Shown piece after piece: positions 1 to 8,102 of a stretch of DNA of 64,000 nucleotides; within the stretch, counting starts at the first letter, position 1, and each line of letters starts with the position of its first letter. The notes under the pieces are model-generated. The model made no database searches. It was given only the letters and a program-made list of their open reading frames with translations, and was not told where the DNA came from. Source of the stretch: Lysinibacillus pinottii (lineage in GTDB: Bacteria > Bacillota > Bacilli > Bacillales_A > Planococcaceae); NCBI RefSeq assembly GCF_024753545.1, contig NZ_JANTOO010000009.1, positions 1 through 64,000 of the forward strand, in the 5' to 3' direction. The translations under genes and the position numbers were made by a program.

Positions 1-670
1 AATCCAGGAGGGGAAAGAGGGGCAGCTTATCATAAAGTAATTCCTCAATATGATAACTACTTGCAATATTATCTACTTTTATTTTATTTAGTTTGCTTTG
101 TACATTCTTTAACGTATTTTGGTCAATATAGTTTTCAATGTAGAGCAATAAAACTTTGGTTTTACTGGTGTCGCCAATTGTAAAATCGTTACTTGATAAA
201 TTTTTACTTTTTAATCTCATTCTTATTAAAGAAAAATTGGTATCTATATTTTCAACAAACCCATCTCTCGGTCCTCTTAATGAGACTTCCATATTTGATT
301 CTTCAATGGATCGTTCAGGAAGTTTAGCTAAATTGGTTGAATATAAGCTATTTGATGGAACATGGAAAAAATATAAAAAACCTGAGAAAATTTTGCTATT
401 CATTTCATCTGTCTTTGTTCGGTACTCTTTGATTTCAAATACTTCTAAATAACGGTTTATAATTTCAACATCATGTAAATGTCCGTGTTCAGCAAGGAAT
501 CTAATATTTGGTAATAATGAATTCAAAAAAAGTACACTATCAACTAAACTATGGCAATAGACAAATATAACTTCATGCTTTTCATTATTAAACATATAGA
601 ATTTACTACTTATCGTTATATCTGATTGGTGGCCTAATTCTTTATAGAGAAAATCCTTATTTTCGGTCAA
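1..670 (-). CDS. GerA-family spore germination receptor subunit A (partial)
   Basis: The minus strand reads open from a TTG at 670 to the window edge, about 223 residues, so the C-terminal part lies outside. The segment SLRGPRDGFVENI followed by SLIRMRLKS is the hallmark of GerAA/GerBA/GerKA proteins, the A subunits of nutrient germinant receptors in the spore inner membrane. An AAAGGGAG ribosome site lies 9 bases before the TTG. The start overlaps the end of the upstream permease gene by 14 bases, which suggests translational coupling. Only the soluble N-terminal domain is visible here; the membrane domain should follow beyond position 1. The B subunit precedes it, whereas the usual order is A-B-C. 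Which germinant it recognises cannot be told. Confidence 0.85.
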   Translation of the reverse strand, partial: MTENKDFLYKELGHQSDITISSKFYMFNNEKHEVIFVYCHSLVDSVLFLNSLLPNIRFLAEHGHLHDVEIINRYLEVFEIKEYRTKTDEMNSKIFSGFLYFFHVPSNSLYSTNLAKLPERSIEESNMEVSLRGPRDGFVENIDTNFSLIRMRLKSKNLSSNDFTIGDTSKTKVLLLYIENYIDQNTLKNVQSKLNKIKVDNIASSYHIEELLYDKLPLFPLLD

Positions 671-1733
671 GATGATGAACTCCCTTTTGCTTTTTTTCTA
701 CTACATAGAAAACAATCATAAAAAAGAATAAAAATAAAAAAATAGAAAGGAGATAAGCGCTTTTTATAAATGACAAAAAATCAGAAACAGACCAAGGAAT
801 TAATAATCCTATTGTTAAGCATAAATAACCAACAATTAATATGAATTTTCGATTTTTAAAGAAGGACGACACAATATACATAAATAAACATATACGAATA
901 AAAGCCATTGATAATAATTGGAGAACAGATAAAGAATCTAACCTTGTAAAGTACTTACCAAATGATAAAACTCTCCATTGCTCGTTAATAGGAAAGAGCA
1001 TTTTTTGCGTTAGATAAATGCCGAATTCAGATACAGCCGTCACAATAGCGATTAAAACGAATAAGACAAACAGAATAGAAAATATGAGTATACCTTTCCT
1101 TTTCAGTTTCTCTTTTACATAACCATTTAAAACGATTAAAATAAAGCCCATTTCTAAAATACCAATACATATGTATAATATTCCCCAATAAATGGACGGA
1201 GTATTACTTGTATTTACTGGTAATAATAGTTCGTATTCATTGTTCATTGAGTTTCCTAAATTGAGAAGAACAAACAAAAAAATGTATAGTGAACAAATAA
1301 TCAAGGACTGGATAGCTATGGTCTTAAGCCCTTTTAGGGAACCATAAAAGCATAATAATATAAATAAAATGACTGTAATAAAATAAGGATAATCAGAGTT
1401 AAAACTTTCTTCTGCCCAAATAATCGTAAATTTGAGTGAGACAAACGTTGATGACATTAAATAAACGATATATATATAAATGATGAATACGTACAGTGTT
1501 TTATTATTTTGGACAGTTTTTAATTCAAGGATTGAACTATTATTTAATGAAGAAGTTATTCTAGAAATAAATAATGCTAAAAGGAGTATGGGGATTAAAC
1601 TGAGCAAGGCACTTATCCAAGCTTCACGTTCCACCACTGTAAAAATTGAGGGAATTAAAACAAAGTGTGCTAAAAAACTAACTGATAAGAATAACAAACA
1701 ATATACATGGATTGGCTGTAAAACTTTGTTCAT
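657..1733 (-). CDS. GerB-family spore germination permease (subunit B)
   Basis: This 358-residue protein is almost entirely hydrophobic, with about ten predicted membrane segments, and fits the endospore germination permease family (GerAB/GerBB, APC superfamily). Family members form the membrane subunit of germinant receptors and are thought to bind small ligands such as amino acids. The length matches the usual 360-370 residues. The ATG at 1733 follows an AGGAGGGGG site by 11 bases; an out-of-frame ATG in the spacer stops at once. Its 3' end overlaps the downstream A-subunit gene, so the two form an operon. A C subunit would be expected further along the minus strand, outside the window. Expression in the forespore is expected from family knowledge, but I could not identify a convincing sigma-G promoter. 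Confidence 0.88.
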   Translation of the reverse strand: MNKVLQPIHVYCLLFLSVSFLAHFVLIPSIFTVVEREAWISALLSLIPILLLALFISRITSSLNNSSILELKTVQNNKTLYVFIIYIYIVYLMSSTFVSLKFTIIWAEESFNSDYPYFITVILFILLCFYGSLKGLKTIAIQSLIICSLYIFLFVLLNLGNSMNNEYELLLPVNTSNTPSIYWGILYICIGILEMGFILIVLNGYVKEKLKRKGILIFSILFVLFVLIAIVTAVSEFGIYLTQKMLFPINEQWRVLSFGKYFTRLDSLSVLQLLSMAFIRICLFMYIVSSFFKNRKFILIVGYLCLTIGLLIPWSVSDFLSFIKSAYLLSIFLFLFFFMIVFYVVEKKQKGVHHLDRK

Positions 1734-2129
1734 TTTATCATTAACCCCCTCCTAACAATACTCCCCAAGTCCGAGGTCATCTAATCGAATGGGGTGTATT
1801 TTTATTATAGACACACGTAAACGCCTTTATAGCTCTCGAATAAAATATTCACTCTCTTCTGAGGATTTATAATAAGTAAACTATGCTGCATTTCAGCTTT
1901 TACCCACAACCATTATTGTTATTATGTACAGCCAAACTACCGTACCTAATAAACCTCCAATTACTCTACTAATTTTCAAAGCATGTTAAAAAGCAATCAA
2001 AAGTAGATTTTGTTTTATTTTATATAACTGCTAATATTTAACTATATTGAAGCAGTGTGAAACAGTGAAAATGCTAATAAATTTTTAAGAAAAATTGCAC
2101 CAAATTTAATAAAAGGGGGCTTTTTCAAT
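1734..2129. other. Intergenic region between the germination operon and the NarL-like gene
   Basis: AT-rich and without a supportable gene. It contains the ribosome site of the germination operon (about 1745-1753, minus) and a loose inverted repeat pairing ATACTCCCC near 1761-1769 with GGGGTGTAT near 1793-1801. The plus-strand AAAGGGGG ribosome site of the next gene is near 2112-2119. I saw no convincing promoter. Confidence 0.5.
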
Positions 2130-2825
2130 TTGCTTAAGAAGAATATTATCATTTTAGAAAACAATCTTTATTTAAAAATGGGCTTAGTGAAAATTCTGGA
2201 GAATGACTATAATATTTATTCAGACATTAACTTATCAAAAAATCTTTATGCTTTAATGAGTCAATACAAACCAGATATTATCGTCATTAATAAGCTTAGT
2301 AAAAATAACTTAGAAGATGTCAAACGAATTCGATCCGAATATCCTACTACATATGTTGCTATTCTTACTTCAATTATTTTAGAGGAAGAAATGCACGAGG
2401 CTTTGTTAGCTGGTGTCTCAGGGTTTATTTTATATAATATAAAATTAATAGAATTAACAAAAGCAATAGACTTAATTTCTAAAGGTGAATACTATTTTGA
2501 TAGCTCGTCAATGACAACTTTTATAAAAAGCTATTTAAAACTATTCGATTCGAAGAAAATAATAGCGCATCTTTTTACAAAGCGGGAATATGTCATTTTG
2601 CTAATGCTTGCAGAAGGTAAAGACGTACAAGAGATTAGTCAAAACCTTAATATTTCCAAAAAATCAATCAAAATGAACATTAATAAGATTTATAACAAAT
2701 TATCAGTAAAGACTCGCCTACAAGCGATAGAAAAAGCTATTAAAAACAGGTGGATTCCTTATAATTTAGCTATATCTAATTTATATGTGATGAATTATAA
2801 TCAAAAACAGACAATACTACATTGA
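2130..2825 (+). CDS. NarL/LuxR-type regulator with degenerate receiver
   Basis: 231 residues: an N-terminal receiver-like domain (about 1-125) and a C-terminal LuxR-type helix-turn-helix (about 145-210; LFTKREYVILLMLAEGKD followed by EISQNLNISKKSIK). It is built like NarL/FixJ response regulators. The receiver has lost its chemistry: the acidic pair after strand 1 reads EN in IILENN, the phosphoacceptor position in PDIIVIN is Asn, and the conserved Lys position in SGFILYN is Tyr. It should therefore bind DNA without aspartyl phosphorylation. The start is a TTG at 2130, 10 bases after GGGGG. No sensor kinase is adjacent, so it is an orphan regulator. The target is unknown. Confidence 0.8.
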   Translation: MLKKNIIILENNLYLKMGLVKILENDYNIYSDINLSKNLYALMSQYKPDIIVINKLSKNNLEDVKRIRSEYPTTYVAILTSIILEEEMHEALLAGVSGFILYNIKLIELTKAIDLISKGEYYFDSSSMTTFIKSYLKLFDSKKIIAHLFTKREYVILLMLAEGKDVQEISQNLNISKKSIKMNINKIYNKLSVKTRLQAIEKAIKNRWIPYNLAISNLYVMNYNQKQTILH

Positions 2826-2830
2826 TAAAA

Positions 2831-2861
2831 ATCCGAATATTTCTTATATTCGGATAATTTT
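2831..2861 (+). terminator. Intrinsic terminator after the NarL-like gene
   Basis: Ten-base perfect stem ATCCGAATAT (2831-2840) with ATATTCGGAT (2846-2855) around a five-base loop, followed by AATTTTG. It lies 6 bases after the stop codon. Confidence 0.75.
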
Positions 2862-3241
2862 GCGTTCATTGAAAACCCCTACCACGTAAGAATTCCACGT
2901 ATTTTCTCCCACTTTAACTGATTGTATCTACTTGGTGCTCCTGACAATAAAATGATTGACTGCCATAACAAAAGTGCTTAAATTACAAATAATTCTTTTT
3001 TCTTATATCTAATTATCAATTTGTGTATCATTTGAAACAAATATTGATTTTGAAGACATGTGAATAGATGTTATGGTAATGGTTAATTAATATAGGTATA
3101 TTTAATTATTCCGAAAGAATTTAATAGCAATCTTTGCTCGCTGGGTTTTAAAAAAAGTGTAATAAACCATAATATTGTTACCAGTTCTATATAGGTGTAT
3201 CTATATTGGTAGAGAAATTCGTAAGAAATAGAGGTGAGAGT
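2862..3241. other. Intergenic region before the Mga-like gene
   Basis: AT-rich non-coding stretch with no gene that I can support. It ends in the GAGGTGA ribosome site at about 3230-3236 for the Mga-like regulator and presumably holds its promoter, which I could not pinpoint. Confidence 0.4.
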
Positions 3242-4735
3242 ATGTATAATTTTTTAGATCGTTTCACTTTACAAAAGGTGCAACTGTTAGATCATATCCA
3301 TAATGAAAAACGATTCTTTTCTAGTCAGGAGTTAGCTAAAAAAATGGATTTATCTGAAAGAACCATCTTAAAAATAGTGACAGAACTCTCAAGTGATTTA
3401 GAAAAATTTGATGAAGCTATTTTTTTAAACGAACTGAAACAAAAGCAATTTAAATTGGATTATAAAGATTATTTTTCGATTAAAACAATCGAAAGATTTT
3501 ACCTGCAAAATTCGTTAGCATATAAAATTTTCAATGATATTTTTTATAATAAATTAGTCGATTTTAATATGTTTATTATAGAAAATTTTACAAGTCAAGC
3601 TTCTATATATCGTCAAATAAATAAAATTAAACCTTTATTAAATGAATTTCAATTAAAATATACGTCTCAAGATTTCATTACACTTGAAGGATCTGAAAAA
3701 CAATTTCGTTACTTTTACTATTTGTTCTATTGGAATTCATGTTGGGGAGAAACTTGGCCTTTTTTAGGAATATCTAGAGAGGAAATAGTAGAAATTATTA
3801 AGGACTATAATCGAGAATTTCAAATTTCCGTATTATACTTGCTAGCGATTTGCTTAATACGGGCTAAAATGGGTTTTGTCATAGAAGATGACGTGGCATA
3901 TACAAGATATACAGAACATCATTATCAATTTGAAAAATTTTCACAAACATTTAGTGTTTTATTTAAAAAATTCACAAACCTGAATGATGAAGCAATAGAG
4001 AAAGAGATAAAGTTTTCATTTTCATTTCTAGAGTCTCAGCATCGTTATGAGAAAAGTGAAAGTTCCATAAGTTTAATGATGAATTTTGGTCAATACCATA
4101 ATCAAGAATTATTTGTACAAGCTACTTTGTATTGGATGGAGAAATTTAGGAAGTTCTTTTCAATTACTTTAGATATAGAGGAATATGGAGTACTGTTTGT
4201 AAACTTACTGAACCTTCATTATCATACATTGAATTTTTCTGGTCCTGCATTTTTATTTAAAGAAGACCTTTATAAAAAGAGATTTGATTGTCATGCTACT
4301 ATACAAATTGAAATTATGAATCAATTTTACGACTATCTTTTAGAGAATGAAGAATTTTATAAGGTTTTTGAACGAAGAGAGCTTTTAATTGGTAGATATC
4401 ATAGATTACTAAAGCAATCAATCGATGTTCTTAAAAGAAGCACCATAAAAATAAAAATATACTCCTTGATTCATGATGTTCATTATTTATTCGATAAGGT
4501 CAAACGCGTCTTTTCGCATGTTGATTATTGTACAAAAGATGAAGAAGCCGAATTGATCATTACTGATCGCCTATACTTAAATATTGCTAAAGACAAAGAA
4601 GATATTTTTGTATGGGATTCTATACCTGGGAGAGAGGATTTTTTCAGGCTAGGTAAAAGACTTCAAAAGATTTACTTTACTAAAGAACAACAGCCAGACC
4701 AATTACTTTTAAAAACATTATTAAGTCAAGTATAA
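3242..4735 (+). CDS. Mga/AtxA-like transcriptional regulator
   Basis: 497 residues from an ATG at 3242, which follows GAGGTGAGAGT; an upstream in-frame TTG at 3206 lacks a ribosome site. The N-terminus has an HTH_Mga-type winged helix (LLDHIHNEKRFFSSQELAKK, then LSERTILKIV) and a second Mga-type DNA-binding segment near 90-190. A PRD-like middle follows, and the C-terminus resembles the EIIB-like end of Mga, AtxA and similar virulence or nutrient regulators. Such proteins are often modulated by PTS phosphorylation at PRD histidines, but I cannot assign those residues by eye. No PTS or toxin gene is adjacent. The gene stands alone between non-coding stretches, so its regulon is unknown. Confidence 0.72.
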   Translation: MYNFLDRFTLQKVQLLDHIHNEKRFFSSQELAKKMDLSERTILKIVTELSSDLEKFDEAIFLNELKQKQFKLDYKDYFSIKTIERFYLQNSLAYKIFNDIFYNKLVDFNMFIIENFTSQASIYRQINKIKPLLNEFQLKYTSQDFITLEGSEKQFRYFYYLFYWNSCWGETWPFLGISREEIVEIIKDYNREFQISVLYLLAICLIRAKMGFVIEDDVAYTRYTEHHYQFEKFSQTFSVLFKKFTNLNDEAIEKEIKFSFSFLESQHRYEKSESSISLMMNFGQYHNQELFVQATLYWMEKFRKFFSITLDIEEYGVLFVNLLNLHYHTLNFSGPAFLFKEDLYKKRFDCHATIQIEIMNQFYDYLLENEEFYKVFERRELLIGRYHRLLKQSIDVLKRSTIKIKIYSLIHDVHYLFDKVKRVFSHVDYCTKDEEAELIITDRLYLNIAKDKEDIFVWDSIPGREDFFRLGKRLQKIYFTKEQQPDQLLLKTLLSQV

Positions 4736-4749
4736 AGTGTGGGGATTTC

Positions 4750-4900
4750 ATTGATTTTGAGACAAGAAAACTGAAACAAGAATTATTTGATTATTTTGAA
4801 TACTATTCTTAAAAATAGTAGAAAAACATAATGGTTATACATCTGACTGCTTCATTTTTATGAGTGCATACCATCTTGCTTTAGACAAAGAATCATCATT
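4750..4900 (+). pseudogene. Probable IS3-family transposase 3' relic
   Basis: The plus frame at 4754-4810 reads DFETRKLKQELFDYFEYYS, closely resembling the end of IS3/IS150-type OrfB transposases (a run like EFKQELFDYIEYYNNRR). A stop follows, and reading resumes in another frame with KIVEKHNGYTSD, which weakly fits the RIKAKLKGLSP tail. No start, DDE residues or terminal repeats are visible. I read it as debris. Short length limits certainty. Confidence 0.4.
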
Positions 4901-5095
4901 GTACTACCTTTAACCATTTTCAAATGAAGGGGTTAAAATACATAGTCTTTTTGGTTACCTTTCTGTATAAAGTAGTTTGGGTACTTGGGAAACGAACCGG
5001 TGATAAAGTAAGACCAAACGTTTTTGTTATTAAGTGAATAACCGTTAATTCATACAAATTTTCGTTTGCTATATTTCCAATCGAAGGGGGTAATT
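4901..5095. other. Upstream region of the first chemoreceptor gene
   Basis: No gene is supportable. It ends with the GAAGGGGG ribosome site at 5083-5090. A sigma-D promoter would be expected for a chemoreceptor, but I did not find a convincing match. Confidence 0.4.
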
Positions 5096-6808
5096 ATGAT
5101 GTTACGCAATCTTTCTACAATGAAAAAATTATTAGTTTTAATGTTAATATCCATTTTTACAGTTGGTATTATTCAAGTCGTTGGATACAATACGATGAAA
5201 TCTTTAAAAAATAATATAGAGGATATATTTAAGGACCGCTTAGAACCAGGTATAGTTTTGACTGATTATAGGCTAAATAACCGTATTATTTTAACATACA
5301 TGTATCGTTCCTTCCATTACACTGATGAAAAAACGATTAATGAAATTCATGCTGGGGTAAAGAAGGCTTTTGAAGAAAATGAAATGAATCTTCAATTACT
5401 TAATGACACCAGCTTAAAGTCAGATGAAGCAGAAATAATAAATGAACTGATTGATGAATATCCAAGTTTTAAAGAAACTATGGAAAAAGTATTCGAATTA
5501 AGTCTTGCCAATAAGAATGAGGAAGCATTAAATCTCTATTATTCTATTGCTGAGCCTGAGTATAATAGGATTTTATCAAAAGGTCGAGAGTTAACACAAT
5601 TAAATAGAGACTATGCAAGCTCTTTGTATAAGGAAAGTGTAGAAGAAGTAAATAAAAATACTAGGTATACATTGATCATTTCAACGGTATTAAGCATACT
5701 GTATGTTGTGTTCGGTTTTATTGGTGTCCGTACATATATAACAGCTCCAATAGATAAAATAAAAACTGCTGTCCAACGGGCAGAAGCGGGAGAATTAAAT
5801 TTTAGTGTAGACTATGATTCTAAGGATGAAATTGGCGTATTATCTGCATCACTTAATCGTATGATTACTAAATTAAGAGATTTAATAGGTCAGGTGAAGC
5901 AATCGTCTGAACATATGGCAGCGTTTTCTAATGAACTCACGGCAAGTACGGAACAAACAAGTAAAGCCAGTGAGCATATTGCAACTGTTACGTTAGATAT
6001 TGCAAGTGGAACAGAGCATCAAGTTCGAACACTAATAGAAACAGAAGATATTGTTACGCAAATGGCCCAAGATGTCCAAACAATCGAAAGTAATTCAACT
6101 AGCGTATCAGAGGCAGCTATTCATGCAGAACAAATTTCGGTGGATGGAAATGAAATTATTAAAAACGCTGTTCAGCAAATGAACAAAATCCAAACGTCTA
6201 TTGATAGTCTAAATAATGTGATTTTTGGTTTAGGAGATCGCTCATCAGAGATTGGGCAAATTGTAGAAGTTATTACAAGTATTGCTGAACAGACGAATTT
6301 ATTAGCATTAAATGCAGCTATAGAAGCGGCAAGAGCAGGGGAAAATGGTAAAGGATTTGCTGTGGTTTCAGAAGAAGTTCGAAAATTAGCTGAAGAATCC
6401 TCTTTGTCTGCACGGAGAATTTCTGTATTAATTGATGGGATTCAAACGGAAACGAATAGAGCGGTAGATTCAATGCAATTCACAACAAATGAAGTGGTTA
6501 TAGGTATAAACTGTGTAAACACGGCAGGAGAATCCTTTAAGAAAATTCAACATGCTACCAAGGAAGTTTCGGCTCAAGTTCAGGGGATTTCTACTTCAGT
6601 AGAGCATATGGCGATAGAAATGAGACATATGACTGATTCTATGAAGCAGATCAACGGAATCGCTCAAAGTTCTGCGGAGGGAACACAAAATATTTCGGCA
6701 GCTACTGAAGAACAGCTAGCTTCCATGGAAGAAATTACTGCATCTACTTTTACACTTTCTAAAATGGCAGAAGAATTACAAAACAAAACAAATACGTTTA
6801 AAGTTTGA
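5096..6808 (+). CDS. Methyl-accepting chemotaxis protein
   Basis: 570 residues from the ATG at 5096, six bases after GAAGGGGG. A first membrane segment lies at about 10-30, followed by a helical extracellular sensor of the four-helix-bundle (4HB_MCP) type, a second membrane segment near 190-210, a HAMP domain (about 210-265) and a long cytoplasmic coiled coil. The signalling hairpin tip (EQTNLLALNAAIEAARAGE) is the near-invariant kinase/CheW contact. Methylation helices flank it. The protein should report a small ligand or membrane state to CheA. No chemotaxis genes adjoin it, and a strong terminator follows, so it is monocistronic. The ligand is unknown. Confidence 0.92.
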   Translation: MMLRNLSTMKKLLVLMLISIFTVGIIQVVGYNTMKSLKNNIEDIFKDRLEPGIVLTDYRLNNRIILTYMYRSFHYTDEKTINEIHAGVKKAFEENEMNLQLLNDTSLKSDEAEIINELIDEYPSFKETMEKVFELSLANKNEEALNLYYSIAEPEYNRILSKGRELTQLNRDYASSLYKESVEEVNKNTRYTLIISTVLSILYVVFGFIGVRTYITAPIDKIKTAVQRAEAGELNFSVDYDSKDEIGVLSASLNRMITKLRDLIGQVKQSSEHMAAFSNELTASTEQTSKASEHIATVTLDIASGTEHQVRTLIETEDIVTQMAQDVQTIESNSTSVSEAAIHAEQISVDGNEIIKNAVQQMNKIQTSIDSLNNVIFGLGDRSSEIGQIVEVITSIAEQTNLLALNAAIEAARAGENGKGFAVVSEEVRKLAEESSLSARRISVLIDGIQTETNRAVDSMQFTTNEVVIGINCVNTAGESFKKIQHATKEVSAQVQGISTSVEHMAIEMRHMTDSMKQINGIAQSSAEGTQNISAATEEQLASMEEITASTFTLSKMAEELQNKTNTFKV

Positions 6809-6997
6809 CGTGGCAGATTTTTTAAGAAGTACATAAGAGGAATTGAAGTTATTCTACAATTATTTCAGTTAAAGGATAATCGAAGTTCTTAGGCAAGGAT
6901 AAAAGGATTTGATAAACAGCTAAGTAAAAAGATACGCTTGATGTTACACTTACTCCCTATAACCAGCCAGGTACTCTAGACATTTGCACAAATGAAT

Positions 6998-7037
6998 AAC
7001 CAGAAGCTCCTATTATAGGTGAGCTTCTGGTTTTTTT
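6998..7037 (+). terminator. Strong intrinsic terminator
   Basis: Twelve-base perfect stem AACCAGAAGCTC (6998-7009) with GAGCTTCTGGTT (7021-7032), then a run of T. It closes the chemoreceptor transcription unit and separates it from cntL. The remaining bases between 6809 and 7284 show no gene. Confidence 0.88.
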
Positions 7038-7284
7038 GTGTGAAATTATAGGAGTTAGATAGATTCCTTAGACGTCATCAATCTGGGCTATTCATAAGTA
7101 GGTGCTAGCCTGATGTCAATGCCTTTTCTATCGCTTAATAACATAGCTGGGATAACCTAATTTCGTTACTCCCTTCATTCTTTTTTGCTGAACGGTCAAA
7201 TTCAGATTCTCAAGGACATGTTGCAATAGTTTTAGAAGGTATAGCATATATTGAACTTTAATTCTCAAAATAGGAGTGGGGCAA

Positions 7285-8079
7285 GTGAACGATATCGAGC
7301 TATTGTTAAAAAAATTAAAGTACTTTGATAAAAAATTTAAGTTCATGATCCAGCAAAACAAAGATCATCTTCTAATTAATTATGATGAGCTATGTGAATT
7401 AATGGATGATTATTCTTCTTTTATAATCAATCGTGATAATGAAAAACAATGGAAACATATCAAACAATCGATAGAGATACTATCATTAATCGACAATTTA
7501 AGAAATAATTCTGCTGTTTGTGTCCAAATCCTAGAGAAACATTGGGCGGTATTACTAAGTCATGAAGAGAAAGAGATGACCGATTACTTTCGTAATATAG
7601 GAGCTTGTATTTGCAAGGAATTTGGAGGTTTTCAAGTTACCAGTCAATCGAAGGTACTTTTGATAGGTTCTGGGTCTTTTCCCATAACATTATTAATGGT
7701 TGCAGAACAAACAGGAGCAGACGTTTTTGGAATAGATATTGATGATGAGGCGATTCAGCTGAGCAAACATCTAGTAAATAAATTAGGAAGTCATTTATCC
7801 ATTCAAATTGATAAGAAGACATTAGAGGAGCTAACAGTTATGCAGCAAATTAGTCATGTTATATTTAGTTCCACCGTAAGTAATAAATATGACATTTTAG
7901 ACCAATTATATGATGTGACAAATAAAGATGTGCTGATTGCTATGCGTTATGGAAATGGACTAAAGTCTCTTTTTAACTACCCTAGGCAAAATGTAGACGA
8001 AAATAAATGGCATATAATAGAAGAAGTTATGCAACCTCAACATGTCTTTGATGTTGTTTTATATCAAAAGGTACAATGA
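7285..8079 (+). CDS. cntL: Nicotianamine-synthase-like CntL, opine metallophore biosynthesis
   Basis: 264 residues. I place the start at the GTG at 7285, eight bases after AGGAG; the GTG at 7276 overlaps that site. The central segment LLIGSGSFPITLL followed by TGADVFGIDIDDEAIQLSK is the SAM-binding Rossmann core of the nicotianamine synthase family. In staphylopine, pseudopaline and yersinopine pathways CntL transfers the aminobutyryl group of S-adenosylmethionine to histidine. The next gene, 23 bases downstream, is the matching opine dehydrogenase, which fixes the assignment. No histidine racemase (cntK) lies beside it, which by the published rule points to L-histidine as substrate, unless cntK is elsewhere. 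No metallophore exporter or CntA-type importer is in the window. Confidence 0.85.
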   Translation: MNDIELLLKKLKYFDKKFKFMIQQNKDHLLINYDELCELMDDYSSFIINRDNEKQWKHIKQSIEILSLIDNLRNNSAVCVQILEKHWAVLLSHEEKEMTDYFRNIGACICKEFGGFQVTSQSKVLLIGSGSFPITLLMVAEQTGADVFGIDIDDEAIQLSKHLVNKLGSHLSIQIDKKTLEELTVMQQISHVIFSSTVSNKYDILDQLYDVTNKDVLIAMRYGNGLKSLFNYPRQNVDENKWHIIEEVMQPQHVFDVVLYQKVQ

Positions 8080-8102
8080 ATTTAATAGGTGAGGAGAAAG
8101 CT

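Noticed and set aside
156..452. Plus-strand open frame of 98 codons
   Set aside because: It is antisense to the GerA-family gene, which shows strong family motifs on the minus strand; the plus frame has no ribosome site or recognisable protein.
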